Source: Magnolia sinica (lineage: Eukaryota; Streptophyta; Magnoliopsida; Magnoliales; Magnoliaceae). Taken from it: a stretch of 64,000 nucleotides of DNA. The notes under the pieces were generated by a model. It was not told the origin of the DNA. It was given only the letters and a program-made list of their open reading frames with translations, and ran no database searches. This document shows, piece by piece, positions 37,782-48,599 of the stretch. The translations under genes were made by a program, and so were the position numbers. The first letter of the stretch is position 1. The number at the start of each line of letters is the position of its first letter. The stretch covers positions 57,833,443-57,897,442 of the forward strand of contig NC_080585.1 of the NCBI RefSeq assembly GCF_029962835.1, in the 5' to 3' direction.

Positions 37782-37865
37782 CTATAATCGAAATAGCAAT
37801 GAAGATTTTCCAAAGCAGCCGGATAGTCTTCGTGGTAAAGATATTCAAATACCGCAGTAGTAGAC
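37782..37865 (-). pseudogene. APC5: APC5 exon fragment (frame-shifted)
   Basis: APC5 is a TPR-containing scaffold subunit of the anaphase-promoting complex E3 ubiquitin ligase. On the minus strand an AG acceptor precedes 37865 and a GTAAATG donor follows 37782. The first part reads LRYLN in one frame, and the second reads LYHEDYPAALENLHCYFDY in another. Together these match the plant APC5 stretch following ELHR, but with about 2 bases missing between the blocks. The exon is therefore non-functional. It is the next exon after 38002-38080. Confidence 0.75.
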
Positions 37866-38001
37866 CTACATGGAAATCAAAGGACAAAGGTAAAAGAAAG
37901 CTATCGTTTTAACTTAGCTAGAATTACTACACGTTATATATCTTTTGCATGAAAATAGAGAAATTAAATAAACAACTCCAATATCTAAATTTACAACTTA
38001 C

Positions 38002-38080
38002 ACGATGCAGCTCTGGAGCTAGTTTCTGAAGCTGCATTAGGATGGCCTCGAATGCATTCAAAGGGAATGAGGTGGCATGC
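38002..38080 (-). pseudogene. APC5: APC5 exon fragment
   Basis: A 79-bp exon with a TAG acceptor upstream and CGT|GTAAGT donor downstream. It encodes HATSFPLNAFEAILMQLQK followed by LAPELHR, open throughout. QLQKLAPELHR is a highly recognisable block of plant APC5. Together with the next exon (37782-37865) it keeps natural exon order and a short intron of about 135 bp, so the copy came from genomic DNA, not from cDNA. Upstream and downstream APC5 exons are missing. Confidence 0.8.
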
Positions 38081-38836
38081 CTAGTACAGAAAATACACCA
38101 TTTCACACCATCCAAAATATATTTCTATCAATATAAACTAAGAGAAATGTGATGGCTACTAGCGAAAGTGGAATTTTGAATCCAACTCTTCCCATGTATG
38201 GAAGATACAGTTGTTATCTTGTGGCCCCATCGTGTATGTGCCATGGCCGAAAAATCGAAAAATCAGACCAGTCTGGTCATTAGGTGAGCAGCAAAGATAC
38301 AAAAAAAAAATGGATTTTTTTTTAAGGCGAACTTTCCATAATCATCATACCCATGCTGGCACATGTATTACCCGGAGTTTTCTAGCAGAAGTAGGTTGGA
38401 TTTGCAATCACAAGCCTGCAAGCCATAGTGAGTAGAGACAAGAAAAAAGCACAGAGAGTAGAGAGTGAAATATCAAGTGTACTCCTGATTTCCCTAGACA
38501 AAGTACAGAAAGGGAATTCATCACACGATATATCCTAGCAGAACCCGTCCTTACACCACAGGCATTTACCATTTTCTGAACTCTAAACCCACCCCAAAAT
38601 ATCAAGCCACAATGCAATCCCTCCCTTCTAGCTTCTCCACCTCCATCTTACACACCTCTTCCTTATTCTACTAGTTTCCCTCACTATGTTTCTGAAATAC
38701 CAGGGATATTTACACTAAGTTGGGGCATCATTTTGCAGATCAGCGTTTAATGTGTAGGTTATATCCATTTTTCATATGGTTTCTTTTCTTGTAAGTTCCA
38801 TTCATCTAAGCATAGGTTACTTAGAATTTTACTCAC
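38081..38836 (-). other. CACTA interior between APC5 and GBSS fragments
   Basis: No certain exon. On the minus strand 38160-38240 reads GTYTMGPQDNNCIFHTWEEL in an open frame and could be an exon, but I do not recognise it. The expected last GBSS exon (starting GPAKKWE in that family) was not found. A splice-like region near 38380 lacks a convincing open frame. Confidence 0.35.
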
Positions 38837-38965
38837 CTTCCAGGAAAGATATTGGGCCATGCAGTTATTAATCATCTCAGTGAAAGCAGGCGTGCCGTAG
38901 ACAGAAAGGGCTCTCTTGATGGTTGTGGCAACTGTAGTCACGTCTACAGGATCGACAGCCTCACA
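38837..38965 (-). pseudogene. GBSSI: GBSS (waxy) penultimate exon fragment
   Basis: Granule-bound starch synthase elongates amylose in plastids using ADP-glucose. This 129-bp exon is open, with a TTTTTTCAG acceptor and an AAG|GTGAGT donor. It encodes [20 protein letters not shown], then [18 protein letters not shown] and YLSWK, the conserved C-terminal stretch of the glycosyltransferase-5 domain. The residue after MAQ is Tyr where GBSS usually has Asp. No final exon follows. Exon-intron structure is retained. Confidence 0.88.
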
Positions 38966-39084
38966 CTGAAAAAATAAAAAAATAAAAACGAAAAAGGAAC
39001 ATGGAATGTGAATTCAGTTTTTATAAAGGGAATAGTTAAAATGGATGGGGAATTCAATCGATGAATAAAAGAACTGTTACTTAC

Positions 39085-39186
39085 ATCAACATTGAAGGAT
39101 CCCATCTAGAATCCGGTGAAACCTTCTTTGACGGTATCAACTAATCCACCAGTTGAAGCAACGATAGGTACCAGTGGCATAGAAAT
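39085..39186 (-). pseudogene. GBSSI: GBSS exon fragment with premature stop
   Basis: It encodes VPIVASTGGLVDTVKEGF, then TGF-stop-MGSFNVD, ending at a GAT|GTAAGT donor. STGGLVDTV is the conserved C-terminal motif of GT5 starch synthases (KTGGL-like region). A TAG replaces the usual Gln codon after TGF, a single C-to-T change in a CAG (CHG) context. Upstream of VPIV the sequence is degenerate (a shortened remnant of the HAMRYG region). The exon precedes 38837-38965 in normal GBSS order with an intron of about 120 bp. Confidence 0.85.
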
Positions 39187-39208
39187 CTGACTATGTCATT
39201 ATCTGGCT

Positions 39209-39260
39209 TAGGGTGCATTTGGTTGCATTATCACATTGAATAGCAAAAGTGGAAATAACC
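39209..39260. repeat. possible MITE terminus
   Basis: TTAGGGTGCATTTGGTTGCA resembles the terminal repeat of common plant hAT-type MITEs. The opposite end was not identified, so this is tentative. It lies between GBSS and E2 fragments and could mark a junction. Confidence 0.3.
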
Positions 39261-39315
39261 ATATCGTCATTTACCTATAAAATAGACAGTTAAGAAGAAA
39301 TTACGTCGGGGCTGC

Positions 39316-39566
39316 CTTCAACTGAAACTAGGGCTAGAAATCATCCTTTTTATCTTCTTTGCAATAATAATAACCTCTGTATTTGAAACTAAAGAAGCAA
39401 AACCATCCACGAAGAGACGAATTGCTAAAGAGAATTAGAATCTTCAACTGAAACTAGGGCTAGAAATCATCCTTTTTATCTTCTTTGCAATAATAATAAC
39501 CTCTGTATTTGAAACTAAAGAAGCAAAACCATCCACGAACAGACGGATTCCTAAAGAGAATTAAAA
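39316..39566. repeat. 126-bp perfect-like tandem duplication
   Basis: Two copies start at 39316 and 39442 (CTTCAACTGAAACTAGGGCT...). They differ at only a few bases (GAAGAGACGAATTGC versus GAACAGACGGATTCC), so the duplication is recent relative to the surrounding gene fragments. Confidence 0.9.
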
Positions 39567-39708
39567 TAAGATTCGCAAAATTATCCACCACATGATCTAC
39601 TCATACATACTATAAAGCAATGCAAATGTCTGGAGCATTAGACAACCAAATTGTAAAAATAAAAATAAAATAACAGATGTCTGGAGCGTCAGACAAACAA
39701 CGCAGAAG

Positions 39709-39726
39709 ATCTGCAGTAACATTCAC
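39709..39726 (-). pseudogene. LTA2: start of the plastid PDC-E2 last exon, truncated
   Basis: After an acceptor CCTTGCAG the minus strand reads GTG AAT GTT ACT GCA GAT (VNVTAD), the residues that follow MQ in plastid dihydrolipoamide acetyltransferase, just before the catalytic His of the HR motif. The sequence then diverges completely (CTTCTGCGTTGTTTG), so the catalytic His exon is lost. The match is short, and its assignment rests on its position next to the E2 exons across the Ty3 insertion. Confidence 0.6.
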
Positions 39727-39741
39727 CTGCAAGGATTCACA

Positions 39742-39746
39742 GTTTC
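39742..39746. repeat. target-site duplication GTTTC (left)
   Basis: GTTTC is repeated at 53250-53254, bounding the Ty3 element. It lies inside the intron of the captured E2 fragment. Confidence 0.9.
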
Positions 39747-40527
39747 TGTAGCGTCTCAGAAAAATTCGTACAAGGACTCGAGTACCACCTTAGGCAGAAA
39801 TTACTAAAGACTGAATTCTATGGAAATTAGATGGAAATTAATTAAGTACTAAACTAAATTAATCGGTGGATTAGCTTGAACTACTATCCATACGAACTGC
39901 AAGACCCAAAACTATTAAAATCACTAACTCAATAATATCAAAAAACCTCGGGGAAATCCCAAAACCTAGTTGCTTTTGGGAGCACATTGAAACTCCATAT
40001 CGGACCTGGACCACGCGTCGAAAGTCCGATGACTGCGAAACTATAGGGTTACGACCGTCATATTGGGCTTGACAACCATCGTGGGAATCAAGCCCAAATA
40101 ATATCCAGAAACGTACAACTTGAGCCTTGGGCAAAGTGTGTGAGAAATGCGAATATATTTATAAATTGACTTGAAACTTAAGTGATTTGGACCATTCGCT
40201 TGTGGGCAAAATTAAAGACTTCGGACCGTTAGATTCTAACCAAACTTCACCCATGGGTCAGGGAAATTTCCCTGCACCAATCGGTATACTTGTGGCCCTG
40301 ATCGAGGAACGACGACCATTGATCTAATACAGGTCCTTCACGGCTGATCCGTTTGTCAGATCACACCAAAAATGCAATCCTAGCATAGATCCATGGTCAG
40401 GGAACTTGCTCCGTGACTTAGGTGAGAAATGGACCTTCTTAAGGGCCCTGTTTGTCAAAAACAGGCACCCTTTGGCTATAACCTAAGTATACCATGGCCC
40501 TAGGGCCATAGACATCACTTCTGGGCC

Positions 40528-40535
40528 TATATAAG
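40528..40535 (+). promoter_or_regulatory. TATA box in the 5' LTR
   Basis: TATATAAG in CTGGGCCTATATAAGGACC; the equivalent in the 3' LTR is TATATAAG at 50854-50861. Directly upstream is GGGCC. Transcription start is not determinable. Confidence 0.55.
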
Positions 40536-41814
40536 GACCTTAAATCACCCCTCTCTTATTCCATACGAATTTCTCTAACCCTAGGAGAGAGAAGAGAGAA
40601 AAGAGGAGAAAAGAGTGAGAAGTAGAGTGAGAGTTCGGGAGATCGTTACTGAGATTCACTCCCACTACACCACGTACCGAATCGCCTCCCCACCATCACT
40701 ATATGAGTCATTCCAACTTCGATTTGGGTAAGAAATCCTAACCCTAATCTTGTTTTAGGAATCCGAATAAAATAATCAACGAAATAGCTAACCTATTTCA
40801 TCATATAGGTGTCGTTATTCCATTTTCGGTAACCTTGTGTTCGAACCAAGTTTGAAACGAGCAATCTGACAAAAGGTGCAGACTATTAAGGTTTAGGTTA
40901 TGGTTTTCAAGGCTTTCAATGTCAGTAATGATTTATGTCTGACTTGATTGCTGCCATATGATCTTAGTTACAATGTATTTGATAAATTATACATGTGTGT
41001 GAACTATGTGAATATATAATGCATTCCATGTGTTTGTTGAAATGTTTGAATGAAATTACAATTATGATTTATGCTTGCTATGACAATTAATCTAGAATAC
41101 ATGTTCGTTGTTTGTATGACAACTCCTTTATGAAAGGATTTGCCATAATATATACTATAACTGATTTAGTTTATGTAGGTGGTAATGTGTAGTCTAAGTG
41201 TTTGATAAAATGTCTGAATGAGAAATTGTTTGATGAATCGCTTTTAATAAAGGTGATGAGATAGGATTCTCAACTACCTTATCCATATTTATAGTTTCCT
41301 TCATGTAATGTAAATTGCTACTATGTGATTTATGGACGAAATGCATATGTATAATAACATGTTCAATGTGTTTGATAAAATGCTTAAATGAGAATCATGT
41401 TTGAATTTTTTGTTAAATGCTGTTATGAGTAACATATGTGACTACCTATTGCATTTGAGTATGATTGGGACTACTACATATCCAGGCAATCGGTAACGGT
41501 TTCCGATTGAGTGGCTGAATTATTCTTGCCACATTAGATACGCTCGATGAATCCGAGCCATACGATGATTATCGATAGTGGTTAGGCCACATGGAGTGCT
41601 TACGTGCACCGTGTTAATTAATTCAATGTACACTCGTACTAATCGAACTTGTCAAATAACCCAATTGGCCTACTGTGTGTTTACCATGTATGGATGCTGC
41701 TACTTGAATCTAAGGTATCACTCACCAATGTGAAACCCGTTTCAACCATGGTACCATGATCCACTAAGACTCATGAGCCGGGCATGGTGGTATGGGACAC
41801 CGTGGTCGAGCTGT

Positions 41815-42013
41815 CGGCTTACGCTGAAGTAACGAGCCTCCCCGTAGTGACCAGTGAGCAACCCAAACTTGTGAGCCGAATACGGTGGTATGGGACACTA
41901 TATTCGAGCTGTCGGCCTACGCTGAGGTGACGAGCCTTCCTGTAGTGACCTCGAGTATAAATTAGGCCTATGCTGAGGTGACGAGCCTCCCCGTAGTGAC
42001 CTCGAGTGTAAAC
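41815..42013 (+). repeat. tandem repeats within the Ty3 LTR
   Basis: Three degenerate units GGCCTACGCTGAGGTGACGA-GCCTCCCCGTAGTGACC follow each other, with the last two close to identical. The same array is in the 3' LTR (about 52135-52335). Confidence 0.8.
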
Positions 42014-42928
42014 TCTTGAACTTGCCTATCCACTGCTTTCATTAGGGGTGATGCCCTACAACTTGCCTATCGTATATGATTAACTGGGATTGACGACCCT
42101 ATATGGATCTTTCATTTGGGTTAATGATATAAAGGGAGGTACCTTAGCTTTCCAAATTTGCTGTATGAATAAGCCTAATCAATTACTTAGCTAACACGAC
42201 CATGCACCGCATTGCATGTGTTTTGGCGAGGAAGCGCATGTTTAGGGAGTTTGCTATGCGTGATCATGAGATAAAGTCACTGAGAAAGTACAGGTGAGGA
42301 CATGCATCATTACTACATATCATTTCTGAATTAACAAGAGTAATTAGGAAGTGATTACTGTATTACTTTATCATTACTGCTTGATTGAATTGATAACATG
42401 TTAACCTTTACCTTATAGTACCACTGAGTTGATCACTCACTCCCACTCTAGGAAGGTGTTTTAAAACACCAACCAGACCCTATTTTAGTTACAGATGACA
42501 ATATGACTCACGTGACGGAGCCGGATTTCTTAGACGAGGAGGAGGAGTTCTCCTACGTGCAGCTCTCAGGCGGGTCTATGTAGACCTAGAGCTACGTCAC
42601 CTAGATTATAGGGTTATGGATTAGTTGGACATTTACACTTTGAGATTTTGTAAATTTTGGAACAATACATGTATATATTCAGCCTGGTATCATACTCATA
42701 ATCTGGGGATTGAGAAATACTTACCTACTTTATATACCTATCTCAGTCTTCCGCTCGCTTAATTTAATTATCTTTGGAGTATGATATGGTAATTTAATAT
42801 AATCCCTCTCATGTTTAACACACTAATATTGACAACATTTAAACATCATTATCTAGGTTGCATAAGTGATGCGTTGGATGTTTGGAGTTAATCTTTGCTC
42901 GGCCCTTGAAATCCGGGGTGTTACAAGT

Positions 42929-42940
42929 TGGTATCAAAGC
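42929..42940 (+). promoter_or_regulatory. primer binding site (tRNA-iMet)
   Basis: TGGTATCAAAGC lies three bases after the 5' LTR. It matches the complement of the plant initiator-Met tRNA 3' end with one mismatch. Confidence 0.88.
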
Positions 42941-43794
42941 ATGATTTAGATTAAACTGGACCTAGGTTATGGTAACACGACGCACACTGACGTACTTTGA
43001 CTTAGGACGGGGCGATAAAATGTAGAAATGATCGTAGGATCCCAAGTTTCACCGACGGGCGAGATTGACTGTAGAAATGTAACCCGTATGTGTCTAAGAT
43101 CATGTGAAATGATCTCAATTCCTTTTTAGACCATCAATCGACGGGTTTAAGCTATCAGTCAGCGAATCTCAAACTTGAAACATGCCAAAAGGCGTGATTA
43201 TGTGTGAAATGGGCCGAGGAAATACATCTGACGAGCATAGGAGCCCAAATCACAAAATACGGTGGCACCCAAGGGGTCCCCCGCACCTTTCCGGCACACC
43301 GGGAGGGGGTGGCCACAGCCCCCAGGCGGCGACACCGTCAGCAGTCCAAAGGACCTTGGCGCCTCCCGCACCTCCAACAGCTCGGGGTGGGCCCATGGTT
43401 TTGGTGGCCCACCGCCCTAACCCACTTGTGTGGGGCCCTGTAACATGTGTGGGGCCCTCTATTTTACCCCCTAGCTCTATTCCACTCCCATTTTAAGCTT
43501 CTAAACCCCTCCAAAATCACATTTTCTCTCTCAAATCTCCCTTCCAAACACAAAGCTTCTTCTTCTTCTACATTACACACTCATTCTCCACCATTTTCCT
43601 TAAAACCCCTTTCTTACAACCCTCTATCTTTCATTTCCTACTATTTGAGCACAAAAGCTCTCTTATGTGTCTCATAGCCCTCCAAATCCACAACCCATCT
43701 CACCTTTCAAGTTTTCTTCAACTCTATGGCTCTTTTTAAGCTAGTTGCTACTATTTTCTCCCTCTCCACACTCCTTTCCCTCATGAGGAAGAAG

Positions 43795-45063
43795 ATGGCG
43801 TCCACGAATGAAGTCGGGCCTAGCCGTCTAGCCCATTTAAAGAAGAAGACGAGCGCCAAAGCAAGCACGAGCGCCTGGAGAGAGAGAAAATTATAACGGG
43901 ATCTTAACCTGCGGATCCCCATCAAAAGATCACTACCGGCGAGCATCGAACTAGGTAGGTTCCGTAACCATAAAGTTGTATTCGAGGCTCATGTTGATAA
44001 AAGACTTTTCAGGTTGTACCCAGTAATGGACATGCTCCTGGAAAATGGATGGGATCCCACATTTGAGGGAAATACTCATACGAACGAAAGCACCGTACGA
44101 GCCTTCTACGCTCATATATGGAACCCACTATTGGAGCCTCTTCAGTTTACTATCCCTTTGGGAAGAGAGGAGGCCATAATCAACGTAGATGTGGTGGCTC
44201 ATATCATGGGTATGGAACGTGGACTTGTGCATGCTAGCTAGACAAACCTTTCTAGTGAATGAGAAAGAAATCGCCGCACACATTTCCTTTACGGCCAGCT
44301 TGACCGGTGGAGGGGAGGAATTAGCCTTGCATCGACCAAAATGACAAATGATTTTTGCCTATTCCACCACATATTCACATATAACGTGTATCCCAAGTGG
44401 AGTAATTGCATGGAATGCACTCTACTTATGATGGATTTCTTATACAGAGCTGGTCAGGGAGACAAGCTATGCCTGCCTACATGTGTTTTGTCTCAGATTA
44501 TGGGCACTACATGATCTACACGGGGAGATGCCTCACTTCCCTTCGGTCGATTTATTAAGATTGCCCGAAATTTCAGCTTCCGGCTCCATATGGAGAACCA
44601 TGTCCCAATTCATATCATCAGTGACACTACACTCAACAATATGGGCATAGGCCCCAAGTAGCGACAAGGAAGGCTTGATGAGTCCAAGGATGAGATAGAG
44701 GAAGAAAGTGAAGAGGATAATGCAAGTGAAGATGGAGAAGGTAGTGAAGAGGAAAGCGGTGAGGAAGAAGGAAGTGATGAAGAAGAGGTGTCCCGAGACT
44801 CTGATGAGGGACCTCCTCTTGCTACACCTGAAGACCACCATGATCGAGCCGCCTTGGAAGCCCACATGGCTTAGATTGAAGAGAATCAGGCCGCCCTGAA
44901 TCAGGAAATCAAGGAGACCCAGGCCGAATTGAAGCAAAAGCTTGAAGAGAATCAGGCTTACCTGAAACAGAAATGCAAGAAGATGTCTCGCACCCTGAAG
45001 GCCCTCCTGTGCTGTATGCAGGATAAGGGTGCACCTCCACCTTCGCCAGAGTCGGAGGACTAG
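43795..45063 (+). pseudogene. additional ORF of the Ty3 element (plant-transposon-protein-like)
   Basis: One reading frame of about 423 codons, broken by a few in-frame stops (for example near 43893 and 44239), lies between the primer site and gag. Its middle (FYAHIWNPLLEPLQFTIPLG, then REEAIINVDVVAHIMG) resembles the uncharacterised plant retroelement protein family annotated as putative plant transposon protein. It is followed by a long Glu/Asp/Ser tract (about 44690-44820) and a Gln/Glu/Lys-rich coiled coil (EENQAALNQEIKETQAELKQ), ending in TAG at 45061. Tekay-type elements do not usually have such an ORF here. Function unknown. Confidence 0.55.
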
Positions 45064-45380
45064 ACATATGTTATAGTCGTCTTTTGGTTTGCTTTGTTTC
45101 TTGCTTTCTATGTAATAGCCTTGGTAGGCTTAGTTATATGTTGGATTAGTCGGTGTGAAACTTCTACTAGATTAGCTCACATGCATCTTCTGTCATGATT
45201 CATGTAATACTACATCTCATGTATTGTGACAATTTTTGGTTAAATGAAATGCATGAAGCCCTTTTGAATTGGAATGTGTAGAATGTTTGGGAAATTGAGT
45301 AATGTTATTCTAAATCTTACACGTGTTACACCCGTTATTTTAAATCTTACACATGTTGCACCCTATGTTGTATATAAGGA

Positions 45381-46460
45381 ATGCCTCCGAAAACCACTCG
45401 AAATATGACACGTCTTGCACTTGGCAGATCGAATGACGGGGCACCTCCCCTAAGCGATAGCCATACGGACCCCAGCTTGGGCCCGGATAGTGACACCATG
45501 CCGGATTCACAACCGGCCAATGACCCCACCAATGGGCCGACACAGAATGCACCAACAGTTTTGGGACAGAACCATGTGTCTACATTGACGCCACATGTAC
45601 CTCAGTCGGCTCCTTCTCCCGATAGGTTGGAGCAGATGATGTTTTTGATGTGGTAGCAGCAGTAGTTTTTGGCCATCATTGCAAGGGCCATTGCCCAGAA
45701 CATGAATATGGTCCCACCCGCACCACCTATGCAGCCAGCTGGGAATATGAATACCAGCGATCTTTTTGAGCGTTTTCAGCATTTTCGTCCTCCCACTTTT
45801 GTGGGTACTCACGGACCTGAGGAGGCTGAATACTGGTTGGATCGTATATCCAAGATGTTAAAACCATTGCACTGTACTAAGGTAGACCAGGTAGAGCTGG
45901 TTACATATATGTTTGAAATAGAAGTCAGTCTATGGTGGGACAGGATCTTACGAACCGTTCCCACTGGATACGTGTGGACGTGGGACGCATTTAAGACTCG
46001 CTTCCATGGGAAGTACTTCTTCCCCACTTACCGTAATGAAAAGGAGGGTGAGTTTCTTCACCTCCGACAGGGAGGAATGACCATGTCAGAGTATGAAAAC
46101 AAGGTTACGAAGCTAACCAGATGCGCTCCTTTGATCCTAGCAGATGAGCCGATGAAGATGCAGCGATTTTCTGAGGGTCTGGGGCCTGATATCTGCACGA
46201 AGATGTGTTGCGCTAGCATTCTCAACTATGCTGAGCTAGTGAACATGTCCCTGCGAGCTGAGCAGGATGGAGACAGATTGTCCCGTACACGTATGCCCAT
46301 GGGCCTGAGGCTTCGACCTGATTTTCCGAACCGACCATTCCTCGGCAAGAGGCCACATGCCGATTCGCCTCCCAGGCTTACAACTCCACCGACCAAGCTG
46401 AGGTGATCATATTTGTGATGTACCTACTGTAAGAGGATGGGCCATACAGACACTTATTAT
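45381..46460 (+). pseudogene. gag of the Ty3 element
   Basis: The frame opens with MPPKTTRN (45381), has stops near 45654-45668, and continues with a retrotransposon gag core (AEYWLDRISKML ... FKTRFHGKYF ... EFLHLRQGGMTMSEYENKV) to 46406. In the same frame, after two stops, lies a zinc-knuckle remnant at 46419-46460 (C-TY-C-KRMG-H) whose last Cys position is Tyr. The nucleocapsid motif is therefore incomplete. Confidence 0.85.
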
Positions 46461-46736
46461 TTTACTAAGATGAGAGACAACGGCTTTATGCCACCTCAGA
46501 AGATCAACCGTCAGTTACCACAAGCTATATCAGCTCCACCTCTACGACCGGCACCTCTAGCACAACCATTCTACCGACCACCTATACCTCGAAGTTGGCC
46601 ACCTCAACGACCTATGGCAGCACAATCGAATCGTTCACAACAAACATGTGTACATGCGCTTGCAACTAAAGCATCCGAGTCAGCAACCGCGATACCATTA
46701 GCTTCGAGTCACTGCCCACATCCAAGGTACACCTGT

Positions 46737-47151
46737 ATTTCTATTGGTGGATATCGGGTCCACCATTTCAATAATATCATACGCAGCAATCAAGCGACTA
46801 GTATTAGGAACTACTCCTATGATTGGGGTGAGACTCCTTACCGCCAAAGGGACCTTCTCAGACGCTACCAAGATTTATAAGGATTGCTCGATAGACTTAG
46901 GAAGCAGAACAATGTTCATTAATCTGATTGTTGCCCCACTATGTCATTATGATGTCATCCTTGGTATGGCCTGGCTCACCAAGATGAAGGCAAAGATCGA
47001 CTGCGATACCAGATTGGTGACAGCTCATGGACCTGAGGGCGCGACCTTTACTTTCCCAGTTCAGGTTAGTTGGCCCTACCGCATAAGTTGTTACACTTTC
47101 GTATTAAAAAATGTTGATGGTCTGACACTCGGGGACACCCCTGTAGTCTAA
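46737..47151 (+). pseudogene. aspartic protease region of the Ty3 element
   Basis: It contains VDIGSTISIIS, where the catalytic D-T/S-G triad is altered to D-I-G, then a hydrophobic YDVILGMAWLTK block typical of Ty3 protease C-termini. It is out of frame with the preceding gag. Confidence 0.75.
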
Positions 47152-47154
47152 GAT

Positions 47155-48470
47155 TTCACAGACATGTTCAAGACGATATCTGGACTACCTCCTCGGCGCG
47201 AGATCGACTTTACTATCGACCTTGTGCCTGGTACGACGTCCATTTCCTTACCAACATACCGCATGCCTCCATGTGAAATGGAGGAATTGAGGAAACAGAT
47301 AGATGATCTGTTGGAATCAAGTTTCATACGGCCTAGCGTATCTCCTTGTAGAGTACCTGTATTATTTGTAAAGAAGAAGGATGAATCACTGTGAATGTGT
47401 ATTGATTACTGCAGGCTGAATCACGTTACGGTCAAGAACAAGTATCCTTTGCCTAAGATAGATGACCTGTTTGACCAGTTGAAAGGGATGCAGTATTTCT
47501 TAAAAATTGACCTACAGTCTAGTTATCATCAGTTGCGTGTCAGGGATGAAGACGTGTAAAAAATAGCATCCAGAACTAGTTTTGGGCACTATGAATTCCT
47601 TGTGATGTCATTTGGGCTTGTACCGACTATGTTCATGGACCTCATGAACTGGGTGTTTCACCCGTATCTATATCGATTCATCATCGTGTTTATAAATAAC
47701 ATCCAGATATACTCCAAGAGTCGGAAGGATCACGAAGAACACCTGCAAGCAATCTTCAATACTCTCAGGAAGATCAATTGTTTGCACAAATCGAAAGTGT
47801 GACTTCTGGAAGGAAGAAGTCAAGTTCCTGGGACATGTTGTGTCTAAGGAAGGTATTGTCGTGGACCTTGCTAAGGTGACCGCGATACAGGACTGGGAGC
47901 AGCCTGGTTAGTAACAAAAGTGAGGAGTTTCCTCGGATTGGCCAACTACTATCACCGATTCATTAAAGACTTTTCCAAGATAGCCCGACCGTTATCGCAA
48001 CTCACTCGAAAAGATCTTAAGTTTGCCTAGAATAAGAAAGCAGAAGCAGCCTTTTAAGAATTAAAGGACAAGCTGACGTCCGAACCGGTGCTAGTATTGC
48101 CAGAGCAAGGGATCAGATACACTATATACACCGACGCGTCACGTGTTGGTTTGGGTTATGTTCTTATACAAAGGGACAGAGTGATCACCTATGCATCATG
48201 ACAGTTAAGGAAACATGAAGAGAACTACCCCACACACGACCTAGAATTGATAGCAGTTATCTTCGCATTAAAGCTCTGGAGACATTACCTCTTCGGAGAT
48301 GAGTTCGAGCTCTTTTGCGACCACAAGACCCTCAAGTATATATTCACGTAGAGAGACTTGAATATGAGGCAGCGATGTTCGATGGAAACCTTGAAAGACT
48401 TCAAGTTTGAGGTCTCCTACCACCCTAGTAAGGCTAACCTTGTGGCCGATGCGTTAAGCCGTAAGAAGAC
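47155..48470 (+). pseudogene. reverse transcriptase and RNase H of the Ty3 element
   Basis: RT landmarks in order are: [59 protein letters not shown] and IIVFINNIQIYS. The usual catalytic Asp-Asp is Asn-Asn (47695-47700), and a frameshift follows near 47800. RNase H remnants are YTIYTDASRVGLGY (from about 48118), TLKDFKFEVSYH and ADALSRKK (to about 48470). Several stop codons interrupt it. Confidence 0.88.
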
Positions 48471-48599
48471 GATAGAATTTGCAGCTCCACTAATGATAGA
48501 AGAATGGAATATGGTAGAGTTCGTGCGAGACTTCAAACAGAAGACTACAGTAAAGGAGCCGTTCGAGAGCGTCACACACATCCACGTACAGCCACTTGT

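Larger units (their letters stand above)
39747..42925 (+). repeat. 5' LTR of the Ty3 element
   Basis: 3179 bp, TGTAGCGTCTC...GGGTGTTACA. It contains a TATA box (40528-40535), a GA-rich leader (40580-40640) and three tandem units of CTACGCTGAGGTGACGAGCC type (about 41815-42013). It is collinear with 50076-53249. Confidence 0.92.

Noticed and set aside
38770..38800. TTTTCTTGTAAG near 38785 as the right CACTA end
   Set aside because: It reads GTAAG, not GTAGTG, lacks subterminal repeats and lies just beyond the GBSS exon donor. Likely a chance match.
44533..44937. A 134-codon minus-strand Ser/Leu-rich frame
   Set aside because: It is antisense to the acidic tract of the extra ORF of the Ty3 element; a shadow frame.
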